Positions 55,827 through 63,353 of a stretch of 64,000 nt of DNA are shown piece by piece. Position 1 is the stretch's first letter; each line of letters opens with the position of its first letter. The notes below the pieces were generated by a model. It was not told the DNA's origin, made no database searches, and saw nothing but the letters and a program-made list of their open reading frames with translations. The DNA lies in contig NZ_FNGD01000002.1 in NCBI RefSeq assembly GCF_900102895.1, forward strand, positions 310,001 to 374,000, read 5' to 3'. The translations under genes and the position numbers were made by a program. The DNA comes from Arthrobacter sp. ov407. Lineage in GTDB: Bacteria > Actinomycetota > Actinomycetes > Actinomycetales > Micrococcaceae.

Positions 55827-56795
55827 ATGGATTTCGGATTCATATTTTCCAGCGCCGCCGGCGAACTCTTCAGCCCGACGACAGCTGCCTACGCCCTGGC
55901 CACCCTCGGCCTCGCGGTTCACTTCGGCTACACCGGCCTGCTCAACTTCGGCCAAGCAGGCTTCATGGCAGTGGGGGCCTACGGCTTCGCCATCTCCACC
56001 CTGACGTTCCACGTGCCGTTCTTCGTCGGACTGCTCATCGCCGTCATCTGCTCCGCCATCTTCGCTCTACTGCTGGGCATCCCGACGCTGCGGCTGCGGG
56101 CGGACTACCTGGCCATCGTGACCATCGCGGCGGCCGAAATCGTCCGCTACATCGTCACGACCAACCAGCTGACCGCCATCACCGGCTCGGCCAACGGCCT
56201 GGCCGCCTTCGAGGGCGATTTCTACGCTATGAACCCCTTCCCGCCGGGGACCTACATTGGCATGAACAACCGCGACTTCTTCATCCGGGTGGTCGCCTGG
56301 GCAGTCGTGGCCCTCTTCTGCACTCTGGTGTGGCTGCTGATGCGAAGCCCCTGGGGTCGGGTCCTCAAGGGCATCCGCGAGGACGAGAACGCCGTCCGCT
56401 CGCTCGGCAAGAACGTGTACGCCTACAAGATGCAGTCCCTGATCATCGGCGGCGCGCTCGGTGCCTTGGCAGGCATGATCTTCACGATTCCCCGCGGCGC
56501 GGTGCAGCCGGCCAACTACGGTACGGAACTGACCTTCTTCCTCTACACCTGCCTGCTACTCGGCGGCCTCGGCACTGTGCTCGGTCCGGTGGTCGGCGCC
56601 ATGATCTTCTGGGTGGTGCTCTCACTCACCCAGGGCATCCTCTACGGCCTGATCGAGTCAGGCACCATTACGTGGCTGAACACGGTCCAGGCCGGGCAGC
56701 TGCGTTACATCCTGGTCGGCGTGGCGCTCATGCTGCTGATGATATTCAGGCCCCAGGGCGTTCTCGGCAATAAGAAGGAGCTGGCATTCGCATGA
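55827..56795 (+). CDS. livM: Branched-chain amino acid ABC transporter permease LivM
   Basis: 322 residues, about nine helices, with GYTGLLNFGQAGFMAVGAYG, GIPTLRLRADYLAIVTIAAAEI and the ATPase-contact loop SPWGRVLKGIREDENAVRSLGKNVYAYK. Pairs with LivH to form the channel. Starts nine bases after livH with TAGGAGA as ribosome site and overlaps livG by four bases. Confidence 0.94.
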   Translation: MDFGFIFSSAAGELFSPTTAAYALATLGLAVHFGYTGLLNFGQAGFMAVGAYGFAISTLTFHVPFFVGLLIAVICSAIFALLLGIPTLRLRADYLAIVTIAAAEIVRYIVTTNQLTAITGSANGLAAFEGDFYAMNPFPPGTYIGMNNRDFFIRVVAWAVVALFCTLVWLLMRSPWGRVLKGIREDENAVRSLGKNVYAYKMQSLIIGGALGALAGMIFTIPRGAVQPANYGTELTFFLYTCLLLGGLGTVLGPVVGAMIFWVVLSLTQGILYGLIESGTITWLNTVQAGQLRYILVGVALMLLMIFRPQGVLGNKKELAFA

Positions 56796-57889
56796 GCATT
56801 CCAAGCGAAGAGTCACGGGACGAACCCCGCACGTCGGAAGAAATCGACTACATGACGGACACCCGTCCGATCGCCGTCGGCGAGGCCGCCCCCGGCTGCA
56901 AGAAGCGTGATCCGATCGTGGTGGCGGAAAACGTCACCCGCAGCTTCGGCGGCATCAACGCCGTCGACGTCCAGTACCTCGAGATCCCGCGGCACAAGAT
57001 CACCGCGCTGATTGGCCCCAACGGCGCCGGCAAGACCACGTTGTTCAACCTCCTCACGGGATTCGACACCCCGAACTCGGGAACATGGCAGTTCGAGGGC
57101 AACAACATCGCCGGCGTCTCCTCGTACAAGGTTGCCCGGATGGGGATGGTGCGCACGTTCCAGCTCACCAAGGTCATGGGCAAGCTCACCGTCCTGGAGA
57201 ACATGCGCCTCGGCGCCTCCAGCCAGTCCGGCGAACGACTGTCGAAGGCCTTGTTCAAGGGCATCTGGGGCGGTCAGGAAAAGAAGATCACCCAGGAAGC
57301 CAACGTGCTGCTGGAGAAGTTCAAACTGGACGCCAAGAGGGACGACTACGCGGCGTCACTGTCCGGCGGGCAGCGGAAGCTGCTGGAAATGGCCCGCTCC
57401 CTCATGGTGCGGCCCAAGCTGGTCATGCTCGACGAGCCGATGGCCGGCGTCAACCCGGCGCTGACGCAGTCGCTGCTGGACCACATCAAGAACCTCAAGG
57501 CCGAGGGCATGACCGTCTTGTTCGTCGAGCACGACATGAACATGGTCCGCCACATCGCCGACTGGGTGGTCGTGATGGCAGAGGGCAAGATCGTGGCCGA
57601 AGGGCCTCCCGCCGAGGTCATGAAGAACCCCGCAGTGATCGACGCCTACCTCGGCGCACACCACGACGTGGATCTCGGCGACGCTGAGGGCATCAAGGAA
57701 CTGGCCGCGGAGCTGGTCGCCGACGAGGAATCGATTGTCGGCACCGAAAACGCCGGCATCATCTCCGCCGATATCCTCACCACCGAGGCGGAGGAAGCGG
57801 AGACGAACGGGACGACGCGCGGCCGCCGCAGCGCAGGAGAGCCGAACCGCGCCGAAGAGCCGAATCGCACAGAGAAGGACACAGAATGA
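56792..57889 (+). CDS. livG: Branched-chain amino acid ABC transporter ATP-binding protein LivG
   Basis: 365 residues, longer than usual because of a ~45-residue start and a ~75-residue acidic, Thr/Arg-rich tail with no known domain. The ABC core is complete: Walker A GPNGAGKTT, the Q-loop, signature SLSGGQRKLLEMARSL, Walker B VMLDEPMAGVNP and switch His in FVEHDMNMV. Overlaps livM and livF by ATGA on both sides. Confidence 0.94.
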   Translation: MSIPSEESRDEPRTSEEIDYMTDTRPIAVGEAAPGCKKRDPIVVAENVTRSFGGINAVDVQYLEIPRHKITALIGPNGAGKTTLFNLLTGFDTPNSGTWQFEGNNIAGVSSYKVARMGMVRTFQLTKVMGKLTVLENMRLGASSQSGERLSKALFKGIWGGQEKKITQEANVLLEKFKLDAKRDDYAASLSGGQRKLLEMARSLMVRPKLVMLDEPMAGVNPALTQSLLDHIKNLKAEGMTVLFVEHDMNMVRHIADWVVVMAEGKIVAEGPPAEVMKNPAVIDAYLGAHHDVDLGDAEGIKELAAELVADEESIVGTENAGIISADILTTEAEEAETNGTTRGRRSAGEPNRAEEPNRTEKDTE

Positions 57890-58659
57890 GCGCCACCAGC
57901 GCGGCACCGGCCGCCCAGCCCGCCTTCGATGGCGACTCGGTCGTGAAGGTCACCGATCTGGTGGCCGGCTACATCCCGGGCGTCAATATCCTCAACGGCT
58001 GCAGCATCGAAGCCCGCAAGGGCGAGCTGATCGGCATCATCGGTCCCAACGGCGCCGGCAAGTCCACGCTGCTGAAGGCCATGTTCGGCCTGGTCAAGGT
58101 CCACTCCGGCTCGGTAGTGGTCCGCGGGCAGGACATCACCGGGCTCAAGGCCAACAAGCTAGTCAGCAAGGGCGTCGGCTTCGTTCCGCAGAACAACAAT
58201 GTGTTCGCCGCCCTGACCATCGAGGAAAACCTGCAGATGGGCATGTTCCAGCGGCCCAAGGACTTCGCCCAACGGTTCGACTTCGTCACCGACCTGTTCC
58301 CGGATCTCGGCAAGCGGCGCGCCCAGCGGGCCGGCTCGCTCTCCGGCGGCGAACGCCAGATGGTCGCCATGGGACGGGCCCTCATGATGGACCCGGCCGT
58401 GCTGCTGCTCGATGAGCCCTCCGCAGGCCTCTCCCCTGTCAGGCAGGATGAGACCTTCCTTCGGGTCCACGAGATCAATCGGGCCGGCGTCTCCGTCATC
58501 ATGGTGGAGCAAAACGCGCGCCGCTGCCTGCAGATCTGCGACCGCGCCTACGTGCTGGACCAGGGCAAGGACGCGTACACCGGTACAGGCCGGGAACTCA
58601 TGAAGGATCCCAAGGTCATCCAGCTCTACCTGGGGACGCTCGCAGACACTGCCGAATAG
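57886..58659 (+). CDS. livF: Branched-chain amino acid ABC transporter ATP-binding protein LivF
   Basis: 257 residues. Walker A GPNGAGKSTLL, signature SLSGGERQMVAMGRALM, Walker B VLLLDEPSAGLSP and switch His replaced by Gln in MVEQNARRCL, which is normal for LivF. Partner of LivG in the transporter. Last gene of the operon; a hairpin terminator follows. Confidence 0.94.
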   Translation: MSATSAAPAAQPAFDGDSVVKVTDLVAGYIPGVNILNGCSIEARKGELIGIIGPNGAGKSTLLKAMFGLVKVHSGSVVVRGQDITGLKANKLVSKGVGFVPQNNNVFAALTIEENLQMGMFQRPKDFAQRFDFVTDLFPDLGKRRAQRAGSLSGGERQMVAMGRALMMDPAVLLLDEPSAGLSPVRQDETFLRVHEINRAGVSVIMVEQNARRCLQICDRAYVLDQGKDAYTGTGRELMKDPKVIQLYLGTLADTAE

Positions 58660-58680
58660 CACTTCGGGCAGGATCCCCGC

Positions 58681-58710
58681 AAGGGCCGTCACCAGCCGGT
58701 GGCGGCCCTT
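58681..58710 (+). terminator. Hairpin after livF
   Basis: A 13-bp stem with one G-T pair (58681-58693 with 58698-58710), four-base loop, 21 bases past the livF stop. Confidence 0.7.
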
Positions 58711-59048
58711 CTGCGTGCCCGGCGTACGTGGCGGGGCCCAGGCCTCTGGCCGCGGCCTCCGGGCGCCTCCGCAGCCACTTGCTCGGCGCCTGCGCTCGTT
58801 CCTCCCCGGCGGCCCTGTCCCCTCGCAAGCTCGGGCAGGGATCCCTACCGCCGTGGGCCCAGCAACAACGGCGCTTTCACAAGCGCCTGCCTCCGTCGCC
58901 CTCAGCGTTTGTCTCACCGGCCGCTCCCCCGGCGGAACGGCGACGGCGCCCGCGGCGCTGGGTTGGGGCGGGCATCTAGCGGGCTGAACCGGATTCCCGG
59001 CGTCGAACTCGTCTGGGCCCGGACGCTCCTGCCCCGCTCCCCGCACGC

Positions 59049-59081
59049 AAAAGACCCCCGTCCAGTGGACGGGGGTCTTTT
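59049..59081. terminator. Bidirectional terminator before the livJ 3' end
   Basis: A 14-bp perfect stem with an A-run on the left and T-run on the right (59049-59062 with 59068-59081), five-base loop. U-tract terminator in both directions. Confidence 0.9.
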
Positions 59082-59101
59082 GTTTGTCGGTGGGAAGCGG
59101 C

Positions 59102-60451
59102 TTACAGCTTGCCGAATTCTTCCTTGACCGGCTTGTAGGTGTTGTCATCCTGGAACTCGTAGATGCCGATGTAGGCTTCCGTCGGGTCGCCGGCGTCGGA
59201 GAACGATACGGGGCCGGACTGGCCGTCGTAGTCGATGTCCTTACCGTTGCGGAGCAGGGTGACGCAGCTCGGGAACGTGTTGCACTTCTCTCCACCCTCA
59301 GAAACTGCCTTGAGCTGGGCCGCGATGTCGGTGCCCTTGGTGCTCTTGGCGGCCTCGGAAGCCAGTGCGATCAGGTTCACGGCGTCGTAGGACTCGCCGG
59401 AGTAGCTGTAGTCCTTCAGCGCCGGGTCGATCGTCAGGAGCTTCTTCTTGAAGTCATCCTTGGCGAAGGTACCCGGGATGGTGCCCTGGGCGCCCTTCAG
59501 CGTTCCCGCCTGGAAGTCCTTGCTGTAGTCGGACATGTTGCCGTCCACCATGAAGATCTGGGTGGGCTTGACGCCCTTGCCCGTCATCAGCGGAACGATG
59601 CTCTTGGCCTGGTCGAAAGTGATCAGGGCAATGGCGTCCGGCTTAGCGGCCAGAACCTTGTCCACCTGGCTGCTGAACTGGGAATCGCCCTCATTGAACA
59701 GCTCCTGGGCAACAACCTTGCCGCCGGCTGCCTCGAAAGCGGACTGGACGTTCTTTGCAAGGCCGGTTCCGTAGGCGTCGTTCAGGACGATCATGCCGAC
59801 CGTCTGGGCGCCACAGGTGGCCATGTAGTTGCCGAGGACCTTGCCCTGGAGCACGTCCGAGGGGGCGGTGCGCCAGTAGAGGCCCTTGTCATCCCACGCG
59901 GTGAAGTCCGGCGAGGTGTTGGCCGGGGAGAACTGGACGACGCCGGCACCGGTGATCTGGTTGATCACGGTCTTGGAGACACCCGAGGACGCGGCGCCGA
60001 CGATTGCGCTGACGCCCTGTCCGAGCAGTGCCGTGGTGGACTGGGTAGCGATGTCGGTCTTGGTGTCGCCGGAGTCGCGGTGAACGACCTGGACAGGCTT
60101 GCCGAGGACGCCACCGGCATCGTTGACCTCCTTGATGCCGAGGTTAACACCGGCAATTTCGGGCGGGCCGAGGAAGGCCAGCGAACCCGTCGTCGGCAGG
60201 AGCGAGCCGATCTTCAGGGGCGTGGGGGTGGTGGTGGCCGAAGCGGGCACGGTGCCCGCGTCGCCAGCGGCGCTGGTACCGCCGCCGGTGGCGCTGGGTG
60301 CCGGGCATGCGATGCCGGCGGCCGCGGCTGAGCTGGATCCCGTCGAACTCGGGGCGGGTGAACCACCACAAGCCGTAGCCAGAAGGGCGACGCCGAGGCT
60401 AAGCACTGTGAGCTTAGCGACGCGGGGCGCAACCCGGGGGAGTGAAGTCAT
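59102..60451 (-). CDS. livJ: Branched-chain amino acid ABC transporter substrate-binding lipoprotein
   Basis: 449 residues. Lipoprotein signal with LLATACG lipobox (Cys at about residue 28), a Ser/Ala/Thr-rich linker, then the periplasmic-binding-protein fold type I: IGSLLPTTGSLAFLGPPEIAGV, VNDAGGVLGKPVQVVHRDSGD, AIVGAASSGVSKTVI, MIVLNDAYGTGLAKNVQSAFEAAGG. Binds leucine, isoleucine or valine, or a related compound. It is convergent with livHMGF instead of in the operon, with its own CRP-type site. ATG 60451 has GAGGAG upstream. Confidence 0.92.
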   Translation of the reverse strand: MTSLPRVAPRVAKLTVLSLGVALLATACGGSPAPSSTGSSSAAAAGIACPAPSATGGGTSAAGDAGTVPASATTTPTPLKIGSLLPTTGSLAFLGPPEIAGVNLGIKEVNDAGGVLGKPVQVVHRDSGDTKTDIATQSTTALLGQGVSAIVGAASSGVSKTVINQITGAGVVQFSPANTSPDFTAWDDKGLYWRTAPSDVLQGKVLGNYMATCGAQTVGMIVLNDAYGTGLAKNVQSAFEAAGGKVVAQELFNEGDSQFSSQVDKVLAAKPDAIALITFDQAKSIVPLMTGKGVKPTQIFMVDGNMSDYSKDFQAGTLKGAQGTIPGTFAKDDFKKKLLTIDPALKDYSYSGESYDAVNLIALASEAAKSTKGTDIAAQLKAVSEGGEKCNTFPSCVTLLRNGKDIDYDGQSGPVSFSDAGDPTEAYIGIYEFQDDNTYKPVKEEFGKL

Positions 60452-60550
60452 GTACAAGCTCCTCGATCTAAAGGTGCGAACGGCCTTTGACGCGAAAGAT
60501 CAGGTGTTCCTGATTCCACTTCAAGCTAGTGCAATTTCGACGTGAAAATA

Positions 60551-60566
60551 AGTGACTACGGTCACA
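60551..60566. promoter_or_regulatory. CRP/GlxR-type site upstream of livJ
   Basis: AGTGA-N6-TCACA on plus, TGTGA-N6-TCACT on minus, nine of ten bases of the CRP consensus, containing a perfect GTGAC/GTCAC inverted repeat. It lies 100 bases upstream of livJ, just before TATTTT (60550-60545), a possible -10. Confidence 0.6.
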
Positions 60567-60638
60567 TCCTTATAACACTCGTTGCATAGAGGAAATCTGG
60601 AGGGTTCCGCCGCCGCCGCAGGGCGACGCATAACAAAG

Positions 60639-60712
60639 TGCCCCAGGTGGGACTCGAACCCACAACACGCGGATTTTAAGTCCGCTGCCTCTGCCAATTG
60701 GGCTACTGGGGC
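60639..60712 (-). tRNA. Class I tRNA with UAA anticodon (read as tRNA-Leu by anticodon)
   Basis: 74 nt. Acceptor stem GCCCCAG with CTGGGGC, discriminator A (60639), D-arm GCCC-AATTGGCAGA-GGC, anticodon stem GCGGA/TCCGC with loop CTTAAAA (anticodon TAA at 60676-60678), variable loop GTGTT, T-arm GTGGG TTCGAGT CCCAC. CCA is not encoded. Anticodon UAA reads UUA, a Leu codon, but the short variable loop is class I, unlike normal tRNA-Leu. The body resembles actinobacterial tRNA-Lys. Lies just upstream of livJ. Confidence 0.85.
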
Positions 60713-60744
60713 GCCCGGTCAATGGTATCCCGTCGCCGGCCGGA

Positions 60745-61689
60745 TCAGCCCGAAAAGGGGCCAGCGTACCGGAAGGTGCCGCTAACGCCGCCGGGCCAGA
60801 CGGCGAGCGGGAGCAACTGGAAGTGCGCGCCCCAGCCGGCCTCCGGCGGTGCCACCCCGAGCGAGGTGGACGGTACAAAGCCAAAGCGGGAGTAGTAGTC
60901 GGGGTTGCCCAGCAGCGCGATCCCCCGCTCCCCCGCGGCGTTGGCCCGCGCCACCGTCTCGTTCATGAGCGCGGTGCCGATGCCGTGGCGCTGCAGCCGC
61001 GGCACCACCCCGATGGGCCCGAGCCCGAGCAGCTCCAGCTCGCCCACCCAGGCGCGGGTGCTGATCACATGCCCCACGATTTCGCCGTTGAGTTCCGCAA
61101 CGACGCTGAACTCGGGGAGGTATTCCTGGCACTCGAACAGCCGGGCCAGCAGCTTCACCTCTTCGGGTTCGCCGTCGACGTGATGCCCGGTGACGGGCGA
61201 GATGGCAAACGCGGCGGCCGTGAGGGCGAGGATTTCCGGACGGTCCGCCGGTTCCTCGGTGCGCAACACGAGTTCCGGTGCCGGCTTGTGCTCGCCATGG
61301 TCGGCGACGAGTTCGTGCAGAATCTCCAGCGCACGGTCGGTGTCGGCCACGGGGACGAGCAGGTGGTCATGGTGGAAGCCGGCCAGGACGTTGCAGCTGA
61401 TCTTCGCCTCGGTCAGGGCGGCGCTGACGGCTGCCGTCAGGCCGATCGCCTCGAGCGAAGAGTGCACCTGGAGGGTGATCCATGCTGCGACGAAGTCGTA
61501 GGAGAGCCCCAGGCTGTCCGCTTCGTCCCGCGGAAGCACGACGGTCAGCCCTTCCGCCTCGCGGACGGCGGCCGCGATTGCCCCGGCCAGGGGTTTGCCG
61601 TGTGGCCACAGGGCGTAGACGTACTCGCCGTCGCGCAGTTCGGGGTGCATGGTGGCCAAGAGGGTGTGCAGGTCCTTTTCAGCTGTCAT
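60745..61689 (-). CDS. ACT-domain / GNAT acetyltransferase fusion protein
   Basis: 314 residues in two domains. N-terminal ~130: LHTLLATMHPELRDGEYVYAL and ISCNVLAGFHHDHLLVPVADTDRALEILHEL, the ACT_3 (PF10000) type fold that normally binds amino acids. C-terminal ~170: a GNAT acetyltransferase with LGPIGVVPRLQRHGIGTALM (acetyl-CoA loop) and GNPDYYSRFGFVPS. A fusion would let an amino-acid ligand control acetylation. Substrate unknown. Leaderless start. Confidence 0.88.
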   Translation of the reverse strand: MTAEKDLHTLLATMHPELRDGEYVYALWPHGKPLAGAIAAAVREAEGLTVVLPRDEADSLGLSYDFVAAWITLQVHSSLEAIGLTAAVSAALTEAKISCNVLAGFHHDHLLVPVADTDRALEILHELVADHGEHKPAPELVLRTEEPADRPEILALTAAAFAISPVTGHHVDGEPEEVKLLARLFECQEYLPEFSVVAELNGEIVGHVISTRAWVGELELLGLGPIGVVPRLQRHGIGTALMNETVARANAAGERGIALLGNPDYYSRFGFVPSTSLGVAPPEAGWGAHFQLLPLAVWPGGVSGTFRYAGPFSG

Positions 61690-61695
61690 GGAGCC

Positions 61696-61701
61696 AGTCT
61701 A
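61696..61701 (-). promoter_or_regulatory. Leaderless -10 TAGACT for ACT-GNAT gene
   Basis: TAGACT, six bases, then ATG 61689. Confidence 0.6.
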
Positions 61702-61756
61702 GGCGCGGGTCGTGCGCACCTGTCCGCTCCCGCTGCCCCTGCGGCTGCCCGCAACG

Positions 61757-61795
61757 AAAACGGCGGCTGCTCCCCCGGAGGGGAACAGCCGCCGT
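61757..61795 (-). terminator. Terminator after ndh
   Basis: A stem of at least 10 perfect bp (61760-61769 with 61786-61795) followed on the minus strand by GTTTTCG. Confidence 0.75.
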
Positions 61796-61839
61796 CGTAA
61801 GTCAACCGCCAGAGTACTGGAAGCCGTTAGGGCCAGCAG

Positions 61840-63315
61840 TTATTTGGCGTCTGCCGGGACCGATTCATTCGACGCCGCCGTGGTGCCAGGCTTGGCTTCA
61901 GGCTTGGCTTCGGCCTTGGCGGCTTCCGGGGCAGCGGCCGGCTTCGGGGCCGGCGTCGCTGCGGCCACGAACGCGCCGCGCGGGTTGTCCAGGTCCATCA
62001 GCTGCGTGGTGTCGCGGCCCAGGAAGAACGCCCAGATCCAGCCGGAGATGACGCGGATCTTGCGCTCGAACGTCGGGATGGCCATGCCGTGGTAGCCGCG
62101 GTGCGCCAGCCAGGCCAGCGGGCCCTTGAGGCCGATGCGGCCCAGGAGGTTGATGTTGGCAACGCCCTTCCATTCGCCGAAGCCGGCGACGGCGCCCAGG
62201 TTCTTGTGCTTGTAATCCTTGAGCGGCTTGTCCCAGCGGGAGGCCCACAGGTTCTTGGCGAGGCGCTTGGACTGGCGCAGCGCGTGCTGGGCGTTCGGCA
62301 CGCAGGTGCCGTCCGGCAGGCCGCTGCCCGTGAGGTCGGGAACGGCAGCGACATCGCCGGCGGCCCAGGCGTTGTCGATGATGCCCTCGTCGCCTGCGAT
62401 GCGCAGGTCGGCCAGGACGCGGACGCGGCCGCGCGGCTCGAGCGGGAAGTCGGTGGAGCGAACCATCGGGTTGGCCTGCACGCCGGCAGTCCAGACCAGG
62501 GTGTCAGTCTCGAATTCCTGGGCCGGGCTCTTGTCCGGGAGGTTGATGAGCTTCAGGGAACCCTCGGCGTTGTCGAGGGAGGTGTTCAGCAGCACCTCGA
62601 TGCCGCGGCTACGGAGGTGTTCGACGACCCATTCGGCCTGCGGCGCCGTGACCTCGGGCATGATGCGGCCCATTGCCTCGACCAGGACGAAGCGGACTTC
62701 CTCCTGCTTGATACGCGGGTTGTTCTTGACCGCGGCGCGGGCGAGGTCTTCCATTTCGGTGATGCACTCGATGCCGGCGAAGCCGCCGCCGACGACGACG
62801 AACGTCAGGGCGCGGGCGCGCTCAACGGGGTCCGTCATGAGCGAGCCGGTCTCGATGCGCTCGAGAACCTTGTTGCGCAGGGCGACGGCCTCTTCGATGG
62901 TCTTCAGGCCGATGCCCTTTTCCGCGAGGCCCTTGATCGGGAACGTGCGGGTGATGGCGCCAGCGGCCAGGACGACGTCGAAGTAGGGAACCTCGAAGGT
63001 GTCGCCACCGTCGGAGGGTGCGACCACTGCCGTGCGGTTGGCGTGGTCGATTGAGGTGACGCGGCCCTGGATGAGTTCCGTCTGCTTCAGGTGCTGGCGG
63101 TGCGAGACGACTGCGTGGCGCGCCTCGATGTTGCCGCCGGCAACCTCCGGCAGGAAGGGCTGGTAGGTCATGTAGGGCAGCGGATCCACGAGGGTGACGA
63201 TGCCACCTGCATTCGCGATCTTTTTCTGAAGTTTAAGGGCTACATACAGGCCGACGTACCCGCCGCCGACGACGAGTACCCGGGGACGGTCCTGGAGCTG
63301 AGGGGAGGATGCCAT
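61840..63315 (-). CDS. ndh: Type II NADH:quinone oxidoreductase (NDH-2)
   Basis: Non-proton-pumping NADH dehydrogenase passing electrons to menaquinone. 491 residues, a two-dinucleotide-domain flavoprotein: RVLVVGGGYVGLYVALKL (FAD), TFVVVGGGFAGIECITEM (NADH), AAGAITRTFPIKGLAEKG, AAGDVAAVPDL, and a C-terminal amphipathic part IPTFERKIRVISGWIWAFFLGRD for membrane binding. The last ~55 residues are an Ala/Lys/Pro-rich tail. Leaderless ATG. A Rex-type operator lies directly upstream, so expression should respond to NADH/NAD+. Confidence 0.93.
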   Translation of the reverse strand: MASSPQLQDRPRVLVVGGGYVGLYVALKLQKKIANAGGIVTLVDPLPYMTYQPFLPEVAGGNIEARHAVVSHRQHLKQTELIQGRVTSIDHANRTAVVAPSDGGDTFEVPYFDVVLAAGAITRTFPIKGLAEKGIGLKTIEEAVALRNKVLERIETGSLMTDPVERARALTFVVVGGGFAGIECITEMEDLARAAVKNNPRIKQEEVRFVLVEAMGRIMPEVTAPQAEWVVEHLRSRGIEVLLNTSLDNAEGSLKLINLPDKSPAQEFETDTLVWTAGVQANPMVRSTDFPLEPRGRVRVLADLRIAGDEGIIDNAWAAGDVAAVPDLTGSGLPDGTCVPNAQHALRQSKRLAKNLWASRWDKPLKDYKHKNLGAVAGFGEWKGVANINLLGRIGLKGPLAWLAHRGYHGMAIPTFERKIRVISGWIWAFFLGRDTTQLMDLDNPRGAFVAAATPAPKPAAAPEAAKAEAKPEAKPGTTAASNESVPADAK

Positions 63316-63321
63316 GCGTCA

Positions 63322-63327
63322 AGAATA
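63322..63327 (-). promoter_or_regulatory. Leaderless -10 TATTCT for ndh
   Basis: TATTCT, six bases, then ATG 63315. Seven bases downstream of the Rex-like site on the minus strand. Confidence 0.65.
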
Positions 63328-63334
63328 CCGTAGT

Positions 63335-63352
63335 TTGTGAAAACCTTCACTA
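63335..63352. promoter_or_regulatory. Rex-type (redox-sensing) operator upstream of ndh
   Basis: TTGTGAA-N4-TTCACTA, one base from the perfect Rex operator TTGTGAA-N4-TTCACAA. It sits seven bases upstream of the ndh -10 and covers the expected -35 region; a larger 26-bp imperfect palindrome (63331-63356) surrounds it. Confidence 0.65.
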
Positions 63353-63353
63353 A

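Larger units (their letters stand above)
58660..59101. other. Gap between livF and livJ
   Basis: 442 bases without a convincing gene. It holds the livF hairpin and, at its right end, the shared livF/livJ terminator. The middle ~330 bases are Pro/Arg/Ala-coding in several frames without family resemblance, so I see nothing functional there. Confidence 0.6.

Noticed and set aside
58699..59127. Plus-strand frame between livF and livJ
   Set aside because: No ribosome site or promoter, no conserved pattern, and it runs through the terminator.
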